Assembly: GCA_900321055.1 (NCBI GenBank)
Contig: ONUQ01000200.1
Location: forward strand, 1 to 5,548
DNA from: an uncultured Elusimicrobia bacterium
GTDB lineage: Bacteria > Elusimicrobiota > Endomicrobiia > Endomicrobiales > Endomicrobiaceae
Direction of reading: 5' to 3'
Length of the DNA stretch: 5,548 nt
Part shown: in pieces, positions 1-5,548 of the stretch
Layout: each line of letters begins with the position of its first letter
Numbering within the stretch: position 1 is the stretch's first letter
Notes under the pieces: model-generated
Told to the model about the DNA's origin: nothing
Database searches by the model: none
The model's input: the letters and a program-made list of their open reading frames with translations, nothing else
Made by a program: the position numbers and the translations under genes

Positions 1-35
1 TATAATCAATTTATCTGTATATTTAATATTTTTAT

Positions 36-78
36 TATACAATGTCTGTATACAAACAATTGTTTATACAAAAATATA
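36..78. promoter_or_regulatory. Cluster of palindromic sites upstream of the nuclease gene (putative operator)
   Basis: Three overlapping elements are visible. First, an inverted repeat with exact arms, TATACA (36-41) and TGTATA (47-52), separated by 5 bases. Second, a perfect 12-base palindrome AAACAATTGTTT (54-65), flanked by TGTATACA on the left and ATACA on the right. Third, TATACAAAAATATA (65-78), which matches 12 of 14 positions of the reverse complement of the inverted repeat in the recA promoter spacer (1011-1024). A minus-strand TATAAT lies at 34-39, so the region could also serve a divergent gene beyond the left edge. The symmetry is seen directly. Binding by a repressor, possibly LexA, is inference. 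Confidence 0.42.
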
Positions 79-89
79 ACTGATATTAT
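60..89 (+). promoter_or_regulatory. Putative sigma70-type promoter of the nuclease gene, nearly leaderless
   Basis: A -35-like TTGTTT (60-65) and a -10-like TATTAT (84-89) are separated by 18 bases. Transcription would start at about 96, only a few bases before the ATG at 99. This fits the absence of any Shine-Dalgarno sequence before that ATG. The putative operator half-sites at 65-78 lie between the two boxes, the same arrangement as at recA. Both boxes are imperfect, and such AT-rich DNA gives many chance -10 matches. Confidence 0.4.
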
Positions 90-98
90 AAAAAAATT

Positions 99-995
99 AT
101 GAATATTCCGCCAATAAAGCAATTCCCTTTTACAAGTATTTTAGGATGGTCTGTATCAAGATACGATGTATTTGATAAATGTAAAAGACAATATTTTTAT
201 TCTTATTACGGTAAATTTGACAAAGAAGTATCTCAGGCAAAAATACAACAACTAAAAAGTCTGACTTCTTTTGCACTTGAATCGGGAAATATAGTCCACG
301 ATTGTATTCGTGATTTACTGGTAAGAATGCAAAAAACTACCAAACCTATCAGTAAACCGAGATTCTTACAATATGCAAAAACCATGACAGAAAATTATTG
401 CAAAAGTAAAACTTTTTCGGAAGTATATTACAAACAAAAAGAATCCGTAACGGCAGAAGATGTTTTTGTTCAGGTAAGCAAAATCATAGAAAACTTTTTA
501 ACCTGTAAAAGATTAAAATGGATTTTTGAAGTAGCATCTCCGGAAAGTAAAGATTGGATAATTGAACCGGGCGGATTCGGTGAAACAAGAATTGAAAATT
601 ATAAAGCATATTGTAAAGTAGATTTCCTTATACCCGTAAAAGATAAAGTTTATATACTGGATTGGAAAACAGGAAAACAAGATTTGCAAAAACATTCAAG
701 GCAACTTATAGGATATTCTTTATGGGCAAGTTATCATTTTAATACTAATGCAAAAAATATAAATTCCACCGTAGTATATTTATATCCTGATTACAATGAA
801 TATACCGTAGAGTTAACGGATGAAAATTTGGCAAATTTCAGACAACAGGTGGAAACGGAAACAAAACAAATGTACGAATATCTGAAAGATATAGAAAACA
901 ATATTCCTAAAGAAAAAGATTGTTTTGAAAAAACGGATAACGAATTTTTCTGCAGATACTGCAATTTTAGAGAAATCTGTAAAAATAATTTTTAA
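99..995 (+). CDS. PD-(D/E)XK nuclease, RecB/AddB/Cas4-like, with probable Fe-S cluster
   Basis: A single-domain nuclease of 298 residues, the type otherwise found as the C-terminal exonuclease domain of RecB/AddB and in Cas4. Visible signatures in order are an N-terminal Ser/Cys helix (WSVSRYDVFDKCKRQYFYSY, Cys28), GNIVH with His67, VDF with Asp175, LDWKTGK with Asp188 and Lys190, and the RQLIGYSLW helix with Gln202 and Tyr206. Cys285-x2-Cys288-x5-Cys294 follow at the C terminus. His67, Asp175, Asp188 and Lys190 form the expected metal and catalytic set. The four cysteines match the pattern that holds a 4Fe-4S cluster in AddB and Cas4. No helicase or Walker motif is present. The ATG at 99 is the only reasonable start, since an in-frame TGA lies at 81-83. 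There is no Shine-Dalgarno. The neighbour is recA, not cas genes, so a role in DNA end processing or repair is inferred. The exact substrate is unknown. Confidence 0.85.
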   Translation: MNIPPIKQFPFTSILGWSVSRYDVFDKCKRQYFYSYYGKFDKEVSQAKIQQLKSLTSFALESGNIVHDCIRDLLVRMQKTTKPISKPRFLQYAKTMTENYCKSKTFSEVYYKQKESVTAEDVFVQVSKIIENFLTCKRLKWIFEVASPESKDWIIEPGGFGETRIENYKAYCKVDFLIPVKDKVYILDWKTGKQDLQKHSRQLIGYSLWASYHFNTNAKNINSTVVYLYPDYNEYTVELTDENLANFRQQVETETKQMYEYLKDIENNIPKEKDCFEKTDNEFFCRYCNFREICKNNF

Positions 996-1001
996 TAAAA
1001 C

Positions 1002-1030
1002 TTGACAAAGTATACATTTGTATATATAAT
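1002..1030 (+). promoter_or_regulatory. recA promoter, consensus sigma70 type
   Basis: Perfect consensus -35 TTGACA (1002-1007) and -10 TATAAT (1025-1030), with the optimal 17-base spacer. The start of transcription is expected near 1037, leaving a leader of about 23 bases before the recA ATG. A promoter this strong normally needs restraint, which fits the inverted repeat filling most of its spacer. No terminator is visible between the nuclease gene and this promoter, so read-through from upstream is possible. Confidence 0.87.
1011..1024. promoter_or_regulatory. Perfect inverted repeat in recA promoter spacer, putative LexA-like operator
   Basis: TATACA-TT-TGTATA is an exact dyad with 6-base arms. 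It ends directly against the -10 box and starts 3 bases after the -35 box, so a bound protein would block RNA polymerase. recA is the classic SOS gene, and LexA sites at recA promoters overlap promoter elements, so LexA is the first candidate. The sequence differs from the E. coli (CTGT-N8-ACAG) and Bacillus (GAAC-N4-GTTC) boxes. It only loosely recalls the cyanobacterial AGTAC/GTTC type. No lexA gene is in the window. Confidence 0.5.
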
Positions 1031-1048
1031 TATAACAAATTGAATTAT

Positions 1049-1053
1049 GGGGG
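1049..1053 (+). promoter_or_regulatory. Ribosome binding site of recA
   Basis: A run of five G residues, 6 bases before the ATG at 1060, can pair with the anti-Shine-Dalgarno CCUCC using one G-U pair. It supports the chosen start and contrasts with the nuclease gene, which has no such site. Confidence 0.7.
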
Positions 1054-1059
1054 TATATA

Positions 1060-2148
1060 ATGAGTAAAGATGAAAAACTTAAAGCTTTGAACTTAGCTTT
1101 ATCACAAATTGAAAAAGATTTCGGTAAAGAAGCAATAATGAGATTGGGAGATACAAATAACGAAAATGTTGAAGCTATTCCGACCGGAGCTTTACCGTTA
1201 GATATAGCAATCGGTATAGGCGGTATACCAAGAGGAAGAATTATAGAAATATACGGACCTGAATCTTCGGGAAAATCAACACTTGCAATGTGTATAGCGG
1301 CACAAGCACAAAAACAAGGCGGAATAGTGGCATATATAGATGCCGAACATGCCATGGATCCCGATTATGCAGGAAAGTTAGGTGTAAATGTAGATGATAT
1401 GCTTATTTCACAACCGGATTCGGGAGAACAAGGTCTTGCAATAGCGGAAAAACTTGTTTGTTCCGGAGCCGTAGATTTGATAGTTGTAGATTCTGTTGCG
1501 GCACTTGTTCCAAGGGCTGAAATTGAAGGTGAAATGGGCGACTCTTTCGTAGGTATTCAAGCAAGACTTATGAGCCAGGGATTAAGAAAACTTACTCCTA
1601 TTGTTGCAAAATCCAAAGCTTCTATAATATTCATTAATCAATTAAGGCAAAAGATAGGTGTTATGTGGGGCAATCCGGAAACAACACCGGGAGGTCTTGC
1701 ATTAAAATTTTATTCTTCCGTAAGACTTGATATAAGAAGAGTTGAAGCCATAAAAAAAGGTGATGAAGTTTTAGGTAACAGAGTAAGAGTTAAAGTTGTA
1801 AAAAACAAAGTATCCGCACCTTTTAAACAAGCTGAATTTGATATTGTTTTCGGCAAAGGTATAGATAAAATCGGATACATTGTAGATATTGGAGTAGAAG
1901 ACGGAATAATTGAAAAAGCAGGTTCTTTTTTCACTTATAAAGAAGAAAGATTTCAGGGAAAAGATAAATTTAAAGAATATCTGTTAAATACTCCGGAAAT
2001 AGCTTTGGAAATTGAAAATCTTATCAGAGAAAAACATAATTGCAAATCTTTAGCTAATGATAATACCAATAATAATAATACAGAAACTAAAGAAGCTAAA
2101 GAAACCAAAGAAAAAGAAGAAAAAAAAGAGAAAAAAACAAAAAAATAA
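1060..2148 (+). CDS. recA: RecA recombinase
   Basis: ATP-dependent DNA strand-exchange protein and co-protease for LexA in the cytoplasm, 362 residues. It aligns with E. coli RecA without gaps through the core. Visible are Walker [10 protein letters not shown] (66-74, Lys72), catalytic Glu96 in DAEH, Walker B IVVDS (Asp144), DNA loop L1 (about 154-165), loop L2 (about 194-209, Arg196 and Glu207 kept), and interface lysines 248 and 250 in KVVKNK. Two loop positions differ from E. coli: Phe163 for His in L1, and Trp203 for Phe in L2. The C-terminal tail (about 334-362) is Asn-rich and then Lys/Glu-rich with a net positive charge, unlike the acidic regulatory tail of E. coli. It is encoded by runs of 8, 7 and 7 adenines. 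The gene has its own promoter, a good ribosome binding site and a terminator at 2175-2212, so it is probably mainly monocistronic. Confidence 0.98.
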   Translation: MSKDEKLKALNLALSQIEKDFGKEAIMRLGDTNNENVEAIPTGALPLDIAIGIGGIPRGRIIEIYGPESSGKSTLAMCIAAQAQKQGGIVAYIDAEHAMDPDYAGKLGVNVDDMLISQPDSGEQGLAIAEKLVCSGAVDLIVVDSVAALVPRAEIEGEMGDSFVGIQARLMSQGLRKLTPIVAKSKASIIFINQLRQKIGVMWGNPETTPGGLALKFYSSVRLDIRRVEAIKKGDEVLGNRVRVKVVKNKVSAPFKQAEFDIVFGKGIDKIGYIVDIGVEDGIIEKAGSFFTYKEERFQGKDKFKEYLLNTPEIALEIENLIREKHNCKSLANDNTNNNNTETKEAKETKEKEEKKEKKTKK

Positions 2149-2174
2149 TTTATACCGATAAAACAAACTAAAAT

Positions 2175-2212
2175 AAAAACAGATAGAGTTAAATTAATTC
2201 TATCTGTTTTTT
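2175..2212. terminator. Bidirectional intrinsic terminator between recA and the minus-strand operon
   Basis: The arms ACAGATAG (2179-2186) and CTATCTGT (2200-2207) are exact complements. The stem extends inward by A-T, G-T, T-A and T-A pairs, leaving a 5-base loop, and is followed by six T residues (2207-2212). On the other strand the stem is followed by the complement of AAAAA (2175-2179), so it can also stop transcripts from the lysS side. It lies 26 bases after the recA stop codon. Confidence 0.87.
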
Positions 2213-2323
2213 ATAATATAAAATCAATAATTTTATTCTTAATGCTTTTAATTTTTCTGCCTTTTTGGAATTTTCACTGTATTTCCAAAAAGAAGCTACC
2301 AAAACCGGTAAAACTTTTTCCAT
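2189..2323 (-). CDS. Possible small protein of 44 residues, unknown function
   Basis: A short open frame downstream of the lolC-like gene on the same strand. It starts MEKVLPVLVASFWKYS and ends KKQIELI. It has a Shine-Dalgarno-like AGGTG 8 bases before the ATG at 2323, a hydrophobic start, a basic middle and a hydrophobic/Tyr-rich end. The stop codon lies in the loop of the shared terminator, so its last codons form one arm. The frame stays open 10 codons further upstream (reading VINGLGVCN before the Met) to a TGA. Dropping one A from the run after the ATG at 2357 would join that ATG to this frame and give 55 residues, starting 17 bases after the permease stop. I do not recognise the family. 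It may be a small gene, a frameshifted remnant, or chance. Confidence 0.33.
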   Translation of the reverse strand: MEKVLPVLVASFWKYSENSKKAEKLKALRIKLLILYYKKQIELI

Positions 2324-2373
2324 ATTACAAACACCTAAACCGTTAATAACTTTTCATTTTATGATTTTGTAGT

Positions 2374-3600
2374 TTAGTTGTACCTTATTGCTTCCAACGG
2401 TTCCAACTTTGAAACCTGATATGCCGGATATAACCCCGCAATAACCGTTATACAAAAAGCACAAATTGCAATTAAACAAATATCTGTCGGAATTATCATA
2501 ACAGGCAACCTGTCAACATAATATATGCCTTTTGGAAGTTTAAATATTTCAAAAGTTTTAAGACCATAACTTATAAATATTCCTAAAAATAAGCCCAATA
2601 CCGTTCCTGCCGTTCCAACAATTATTCCTTCATAAAAAAATATTTTAGATATTGACAATTTTGAAAACCCCATAGCCGACAATATTCCGATTTCTTTTGC
2701 TTTTTCTACACTAAGCAATAAAATATTTGAAATGATATTAAATGATGCAACTATTATAATTAAAGCAAGTATTATAAACATCATAATCTTTTCAAGTTTT
2801 AGTGCAGAAAACAAATTTTTGTTCATCTCTATCCAAGATTTTGCCTTATACGGATAACCTAACTTTGATTGCAAATCTTTTGCATAAGTTACGGCATTAT
2901 CAAAACTTGCGGTTTTTATTGCTATTCCGCTAACTCCGCCTTCATAAGCAAACATATCGTCCGCAACTTTTAAATCTACATAAGCAAGTGTATTATCATA
3001 TTCGTACATTCCCGAATGAAATATAGCTTCTATTTTCAACTTTTTCATTTTAGGAACAGATACCGTTTGTCCGGGAAACATCACTATCACATAATCCCCT
3101 ACTTGAGCATGAATGGTATTTGCAAGTTCGTTACCTAACATAATTCCGCTATCACTTATCTCATCATCCAATATTATACTATCTTTACTGATTTTAGATT
3201 TTAAATCCATCAAATTGTCTTCAGCTTTAAAATCTACACCTTTTATTAATGCTCCCGTTCCTTGTGTATATCCTTGTTTTTTTATTATTGCTTGCCCGAA
3301 TATATAAGGTGCAGTGGCTTTTACATAACTAAGATTTGATATTTGCCCGGATATATCCTTATAATTATCAAAAGAGTCTCCAGCAACTCTGGATAAATAA
3401 ATATGAGGTTGTACTCCTAAAATTTTTGCTCTAATATCCTGTTGAAAACCGCTCATAACAGCAAGTGTGATAACCAAAGCACATACACCAAGTGTTGTAC
3501 CGCCTATGGCTATAACAGTGGTCAAAAAAGCAAAAAAACCTTTCTTTCTTGCTTTAATATACCTGTATGCAATAAAAAGTTCCGCAGAATTAAAAATCAT
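2374..3600 (-). CDS. lolC: Lipoprotein-releasing ABC transporter permease, LolC/LolE family
   Basis: Inner-membrane subunit of the Lol system, which extracts lipoproteins from the outer face of the cytoplasmic membrane and hands them to LolA. The length of 408 residues is normal (about 400-415). The N terminus ELFIAYRYIKARKKGFFAF leads into membrane segment 1 (about 21-49). A large periplasmic domain follows (about 50-268), including NPH-like VQPHIYL and the SGMYEYDNTLAYVDL stretch (196-210). Segment 2 (271-297) is followed by the cytoplasmic coupling helix EKAKEIGILSAMG (299-311). Segments 3 (318-346) and 4 (367-391) follow, then the typical end YPAYQVSKLEPLEAIRYN. Its ATG shares one base with the lysS stop codon (TAATG), implying translational coupling. 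The ATPase LolD is not in the window. LolC and LolE cannot be told apart here, and a single-permease (LolF-like) system is also possible. Confidence 0.92.
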   Translation of the reverse strand: MIFNSAELFIAYRYIKARKKGFFAFLTTVIAIGGTTLGVCALVITLAVMSGFQQDIRAKILGVQPHIYLSRVAGDSFDNYKDISGQISNLSYVKATAPYIFGQAIIKKQGYTQGTGALIKGVDFKAEDNLMDLKSKISKDSIILDDEISDSGIMLGNELANTIHAQVGDYVIVMFPGQTVSVPKMKKLKIEAIFHSGMYEYDNTLAYVDLKVADDMFAYEGGVSGIAIKTASFDNAVTYAKDLQSKLGYPYKAKSWIEMNKNLFSALKLEKIMMFIILALIIIVASFNIISNILLLSVEKAKEIGILSAMGFSKLSISKIFFYEGIIVGTAGTVLGLFLGIFISYGLKTFEIFKLPKGIYYVDRLPVMIIPTDICLIAICAFCITVIAGLYPAYQVSKLEPLEAIRYN

Positions 3601-5084
3601 TATTCAATATTTCTCATTGTAGGGAAGAATATTACTTCTCTGATGGATTCCGATTTTGTTAATATCATTACCAATCTGTCAAGCCCTATTCCAAGTCCGC
3701 CCGTAGGAGGAAGTCCTTGTTCTAAAGCGGTTATAAAATCTTCATCATAAGGTTGTGCTTCTTCATCCCCTTTAACTTTAGCTTCCATTTGTTGTTGAAA
3801 CCTTATTTTTTGTAGGTACGGATCGTTTAACTCCGAATAAGCATTACATATTTCCATACCGTTCATATAAAGTTCAAATCTTTCCGCAATTTCAGGTTGG
3901 TCAAATTTAACTTTCGTAAGCGGAGAATATATTGCCGGATGATCCATAACAAATGTCGGTTGTGTTAAGTTTGGAATAACTTTTTCATCAAGTACAGCAT
4001 CTAAAACTTTCTGGTCGCCTGCATTTGGTGCCACATCCAAATTTAAATGTTTTACCTGTTCATATATTTTACCTGTCCCGACAAACTGTAATAAATCAAG
4101 TCCCGTATATTCTTTTATTAAGTCAAACATCTTTGCTCTTCTAAAATTTAAATTTATGTCCGTTGCACCTATAGTTTCCGCTGCCGTTTTAATTAACAAT
4201 TCCGTTAAATCCATCATATCATTATAATCAGCATAAGCCTGATACAATTCCATCATTGTAAATTCAGGATTATGATTTCTGTCTATACCTTCGTTTCTAA
4301 AATTTCTGCCTATTTCAAAAACTCTTTCTATTCCGCCGACAACTAACCTTTTTAAGAAAAGTTCCGGAGCAATTCTCATATATAAATCCATATCAAGTGC
4401 ATTGTGATGAGTAATAAAAGGTTTTGCATTTGCTCCGCCGGCAAGTGTTTGCAATATTGGTGTTTCAACTTCAATAAAACCTAATTCTTCAAGTTTTTTT
4501 CTGATAGAAGAAAGGATTGCACTTCTTTTCTTAAACACCTCTTTAACTTCAGGATTTGCTATTAAATCTAAATATCTTTGTCTGTATCTTGTTTCCGTAT
4601 CTTTTAACCCGTGCCATTTTTCCGGCAATGGTCTGAAAGCTTTTGTTGCTATAGAAAATTTATCTGCTTTTAAACTCAATTCCCCGGTTTTTGTTCTAAA
4701 TGCTACACCCGTAATTAAAACAAAATCGGATAAATCCGACATTTCTTTAAATATTTTAAAATCAGTTTCACCAACCTGATCTTTTCTTACATAAACTTGA
4801 ATTCTTCCCGTTCCGTCGGCTACATCTATAAAAGAAGCTTTTCCCATATCTCTTCTGGACATCATTCTACCGCAAACCGTAACCTGTTCTTTAGACATTT
4901 CTTCTTTTTGTAAAGATTCAAATTTTTCTCTAACTTGTGCTATTTTGCTATCTATCTTTACTCTTGCAGGGTACGGATCTATGTTGTTAGCTCTCATTGT
5001 ATCCGCTTTATTTTTTCTTTGTTCCAATATTGTATCTATGGTAGCTTGTGAAGTTTCGTTTTTTTGTTGTTGATTTTCTGTCAT
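3600..5084 (-). CDS. lysS: Lysyl-tRNA synthetase, class II
   Basis: Attaches lysine to tRNA-Lys in the cytoplasm using ATP. The length of 494 residues is normal for bacterial LysRS. The N-terminal helix is Gln/Asn-rich. An OB-fold anticodon-binding domain covers about 67-145 ([20 protein letters not shown]). The catalytic domain runs from about 164 to the end. Motif 1 is around [10 protein letters not shown] (202-211). Motif 2 is [20 protein letters not shown] (256-275), with Arg263 and Glu265. Motif 3 is [11 protein letters not shown] (463-473), with Arg470. The lysine-site stretches [18 protein letters not shown] (216-233) and [12 protein letters not shown] (411-422) are also seen. The start at 5084 is supported by AGGAAG 7 bases upstream. 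It is the first gene of an operon with the lolC-like permease. No T-box motif is visible in the upstream region, so lysine-tRNA-dependent control of that kind is unlikely. Confidence 0.98.
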   Translation of the reverse strand: MTENQQQKNETSQATIDTILEQRKNKADTMRANNIDPYPARVKIDSKIAQVREKFESLQKEEMSKEQVTVCGRMMSRRDMGKASFIDVADGTGRIQVYVRKDQVGETDFKIFKEMSDLSDFVLITGVAFRTKTGELSLKADKFSIATKAFRPLPEKWHGLKDTETRYRQRYLDLIANPEVKEVFKKRSAILSSIRKKLEELGFIEVETPILQTLAGGANAKPFITHHNALDMDLYMRIAPELFLKRLVVGGIERVFEIGRNFRNEGIDRNHNPEFTMMELYQAYADYNDMMDLTELLIKTAAETIGATDINLNFRRAKMFDLIKEYTGLDLLQFVGTGKIYEQVKHLNLDVAPNAGDQKVLDAVLDEKVIPNLTQPTFVMDHPAIYSPLTKVKFDQPEIAERFELYMNGMEICNAYSELNDPYLQKIRFQQQMEAKVKGDEEAQPYDEDFITALEQGLPPTGGLGIGLDRLVMILTKSESIREVIFFPTMRNIE

Positions 5085-5091
5085 TTTAGTT

Positions 5092-5097
5092 CTTCCT
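5092..5097 (-). promoter_or_regulatory. Ribosome binding site of lysS
   Basis: AGGAAG on the minus strand, 7 bases before the ATG at 5084, a normal Shine-Dalgarno position that fixes the lysS start. Confidence 0.8.
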
Positions 5098-5180
5098 TTT
5101 AATAAATTCCAAATAAATATGTATTTATATATTCTATCCTGATGAACAGATTAAAAATATAATAACTGATTAATACTAAG

Positions 5181-5191
5181 TTTATTCGGCA
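5181..5191. repeat. Direct repeat TTTATTCGGCA, copy 1
   Basis: An exact 11-base copy of the element at 5452-5462, 271 bases away in the same orientation. CGG is rare in this AT-rich stretch, so the match stands out. On the minus strand it reads TGCCGAATAAA. The function is unknown and chance is possible. Confidence 0.35.
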
Positions 5192-5451
5192 TTTTATTGC
5201 ATATATTTTTATTACTGAATAATATCATTTTTTTATATACATTTCAAAAAATTATTGTCTGATTAAATTATTTCAGGATTAAACAATTATCTCCTATTTT
5301 TCTTTTAACAATTATTCATAAAATTAAAAATCTTGCTCCTGCTTGGTTTAAGCTGATAATATATAGTTTTTGCTTTTGTTTTTCTGTTCTTTTATATTTT
5401 TCGTAAAAGTTTAATTTTAATCTAAAAATCCTGTTCTTATATTAAAACTTT

Positions 5452-5462
5452 TTTATTCGGCA
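5452..5462. repeat. Direct repeat TTTATTCGGCA, copy 2
   Basis: The second exact copy of the 11-base element at 5181-5191. The flanking bases differ apart from general AT richness. With copy 1 it brackets most of the gene-free region upstream of lysS. Confidence 0.35.
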
Positions 5463-5548
5463 CATTTAAAATATTTTGTCGGTTCTTAAGCTAAAAGTTA
5501 TGGAACATATAAAATCTATAATTTAAAAATATTATCAAATTCTTTTAA

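Larger units (their letters stand above)
5085..5548. other. AT-rich region upstream of lysS with no recognisable gene
   Basis: This 464-base stretch presumably holds the lysS promoter, but no convincing -35/-10 pair is seen on the minus strand. TAGAAT (5131-5136) and TATAAA (5124-5129) are possible -10 boxes without good partners. An inverted repeat ATAAATA-TG-TATTTAT lies at 5113-5128. GATTAA occurs four times on the plus strand (5149, 5168, 5261, 5277). The only sizeable open frame (minus, 5316-5441) lacks a start codon. No tRNA, riboswitch or T-box signature was recognised. Confidence 0.6.

Noticed and set aside
99..995. Nuclease as a Cas4 protein of a CRISPR system
   Set aside because: The motifs and cysteines are Cas4-like, but no cas1, cas2 or repeat array is present and the neighbour is recA. 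The same motifs define RecB/AddB-type nucleases.
813..1355. Minus-strand open frame of 180 codons across the end of the nuclease gene and the start of recA
   Set aside because: It overlaps the recA promoter and the conserved start of recA and encodes no recognisable protein. It is the antisense shadow of two well-supported genes.
3442..3750. Plus-strand open frame of 102 codons spanning the lolC/lysS junction
   Set aside because: It is antisense to conserved parts of LolC and LysRS, including LysRS motif 3, and has no family features or good ribosome binding site.
5316..5441. Minus-strand open stretch of 41 codons rich in Lys (contains ISLNQAGARF)
   Set aside because: It has no ATG, GTG or TTG start and begins right after a TAA. 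A-rich DNA produces Lys-rich open frames by chance. It might be a decayed gene, but nothing supports that beyond its openness.
5516..5548. Possible 3' end of a minus-strand gene entering from the right (LKEFDNIFKL then TAG)
   Set aside because: Only ten codons are visible and one open frame at a window edge is expected by chance. It cannot be called without more sequence.
5085..5548. T-box or lysine riboswitch upstream of lysS
   Set aside because: No T-box sequence (AGGGTGGNACCGCG type), no GC-containing conserved helices and no terminator hairpin with a T-run were seen on the minus strand before lysS.

Overview
The window is strongly AT-rich, gene-dense bacterial DNA from an organism with an outer membrane, because it encodes a LolC/LolE-type lipoprotein-releasing permease. 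No gene fixes the taxonomy. An AT-rich gut-type diderm, for example the Gastranaerophilales/Melainabacteria group or Elusimicrobia, is a guess only. Four full-length protein genes are clear, and one very small gene is possible. I see no mobile element, CRISPR array, tRNA or rRNA.

Left half, plus strand (1-2212): a short, palindrome-rich upstream region leads into a single-domain PD-(D/E)XK nuclease of the RecB/AddB/Cas4 type, with a predicted four-cysteine iron-sulfur site. After 64 bases comes recA, which has its own textbook promoter (TTGACA, 17 bases, TATAAT) and a strong intrinsic terminator. The spacer of the recA promoter is largely an exact inverted repeat, TATACA-TT-TGTATA. Close relatives of that repeat lie upstream of the nuclease. 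The two genes therefore look like DNA repair genes that may share one repressor, plausibly the lineage's LexA/SOS regulator.

Right half, minus strand (5548 down to 2175): a 464-base region with no recognisable gene precedes lysS (class II lysyl-tRNA synthetase). The lysS stop codon overlaps the start of a lolC/lolE-type permease gene by one base (TAATG), so the two form a coupled operon. Just downstream is a candidate 44-codon ORF whose stop codon sits in the loop of the terminator that also ends recA. The two convergent transcription units meet at this bidirectional terminator.

Most of the window is ordinary housekeeping. The observations most worth checking are the shared putative operator, the nuclease with its nearly leaderless promoter, the small ORF, and the absence of a lolD ATPase gene next to the permease.
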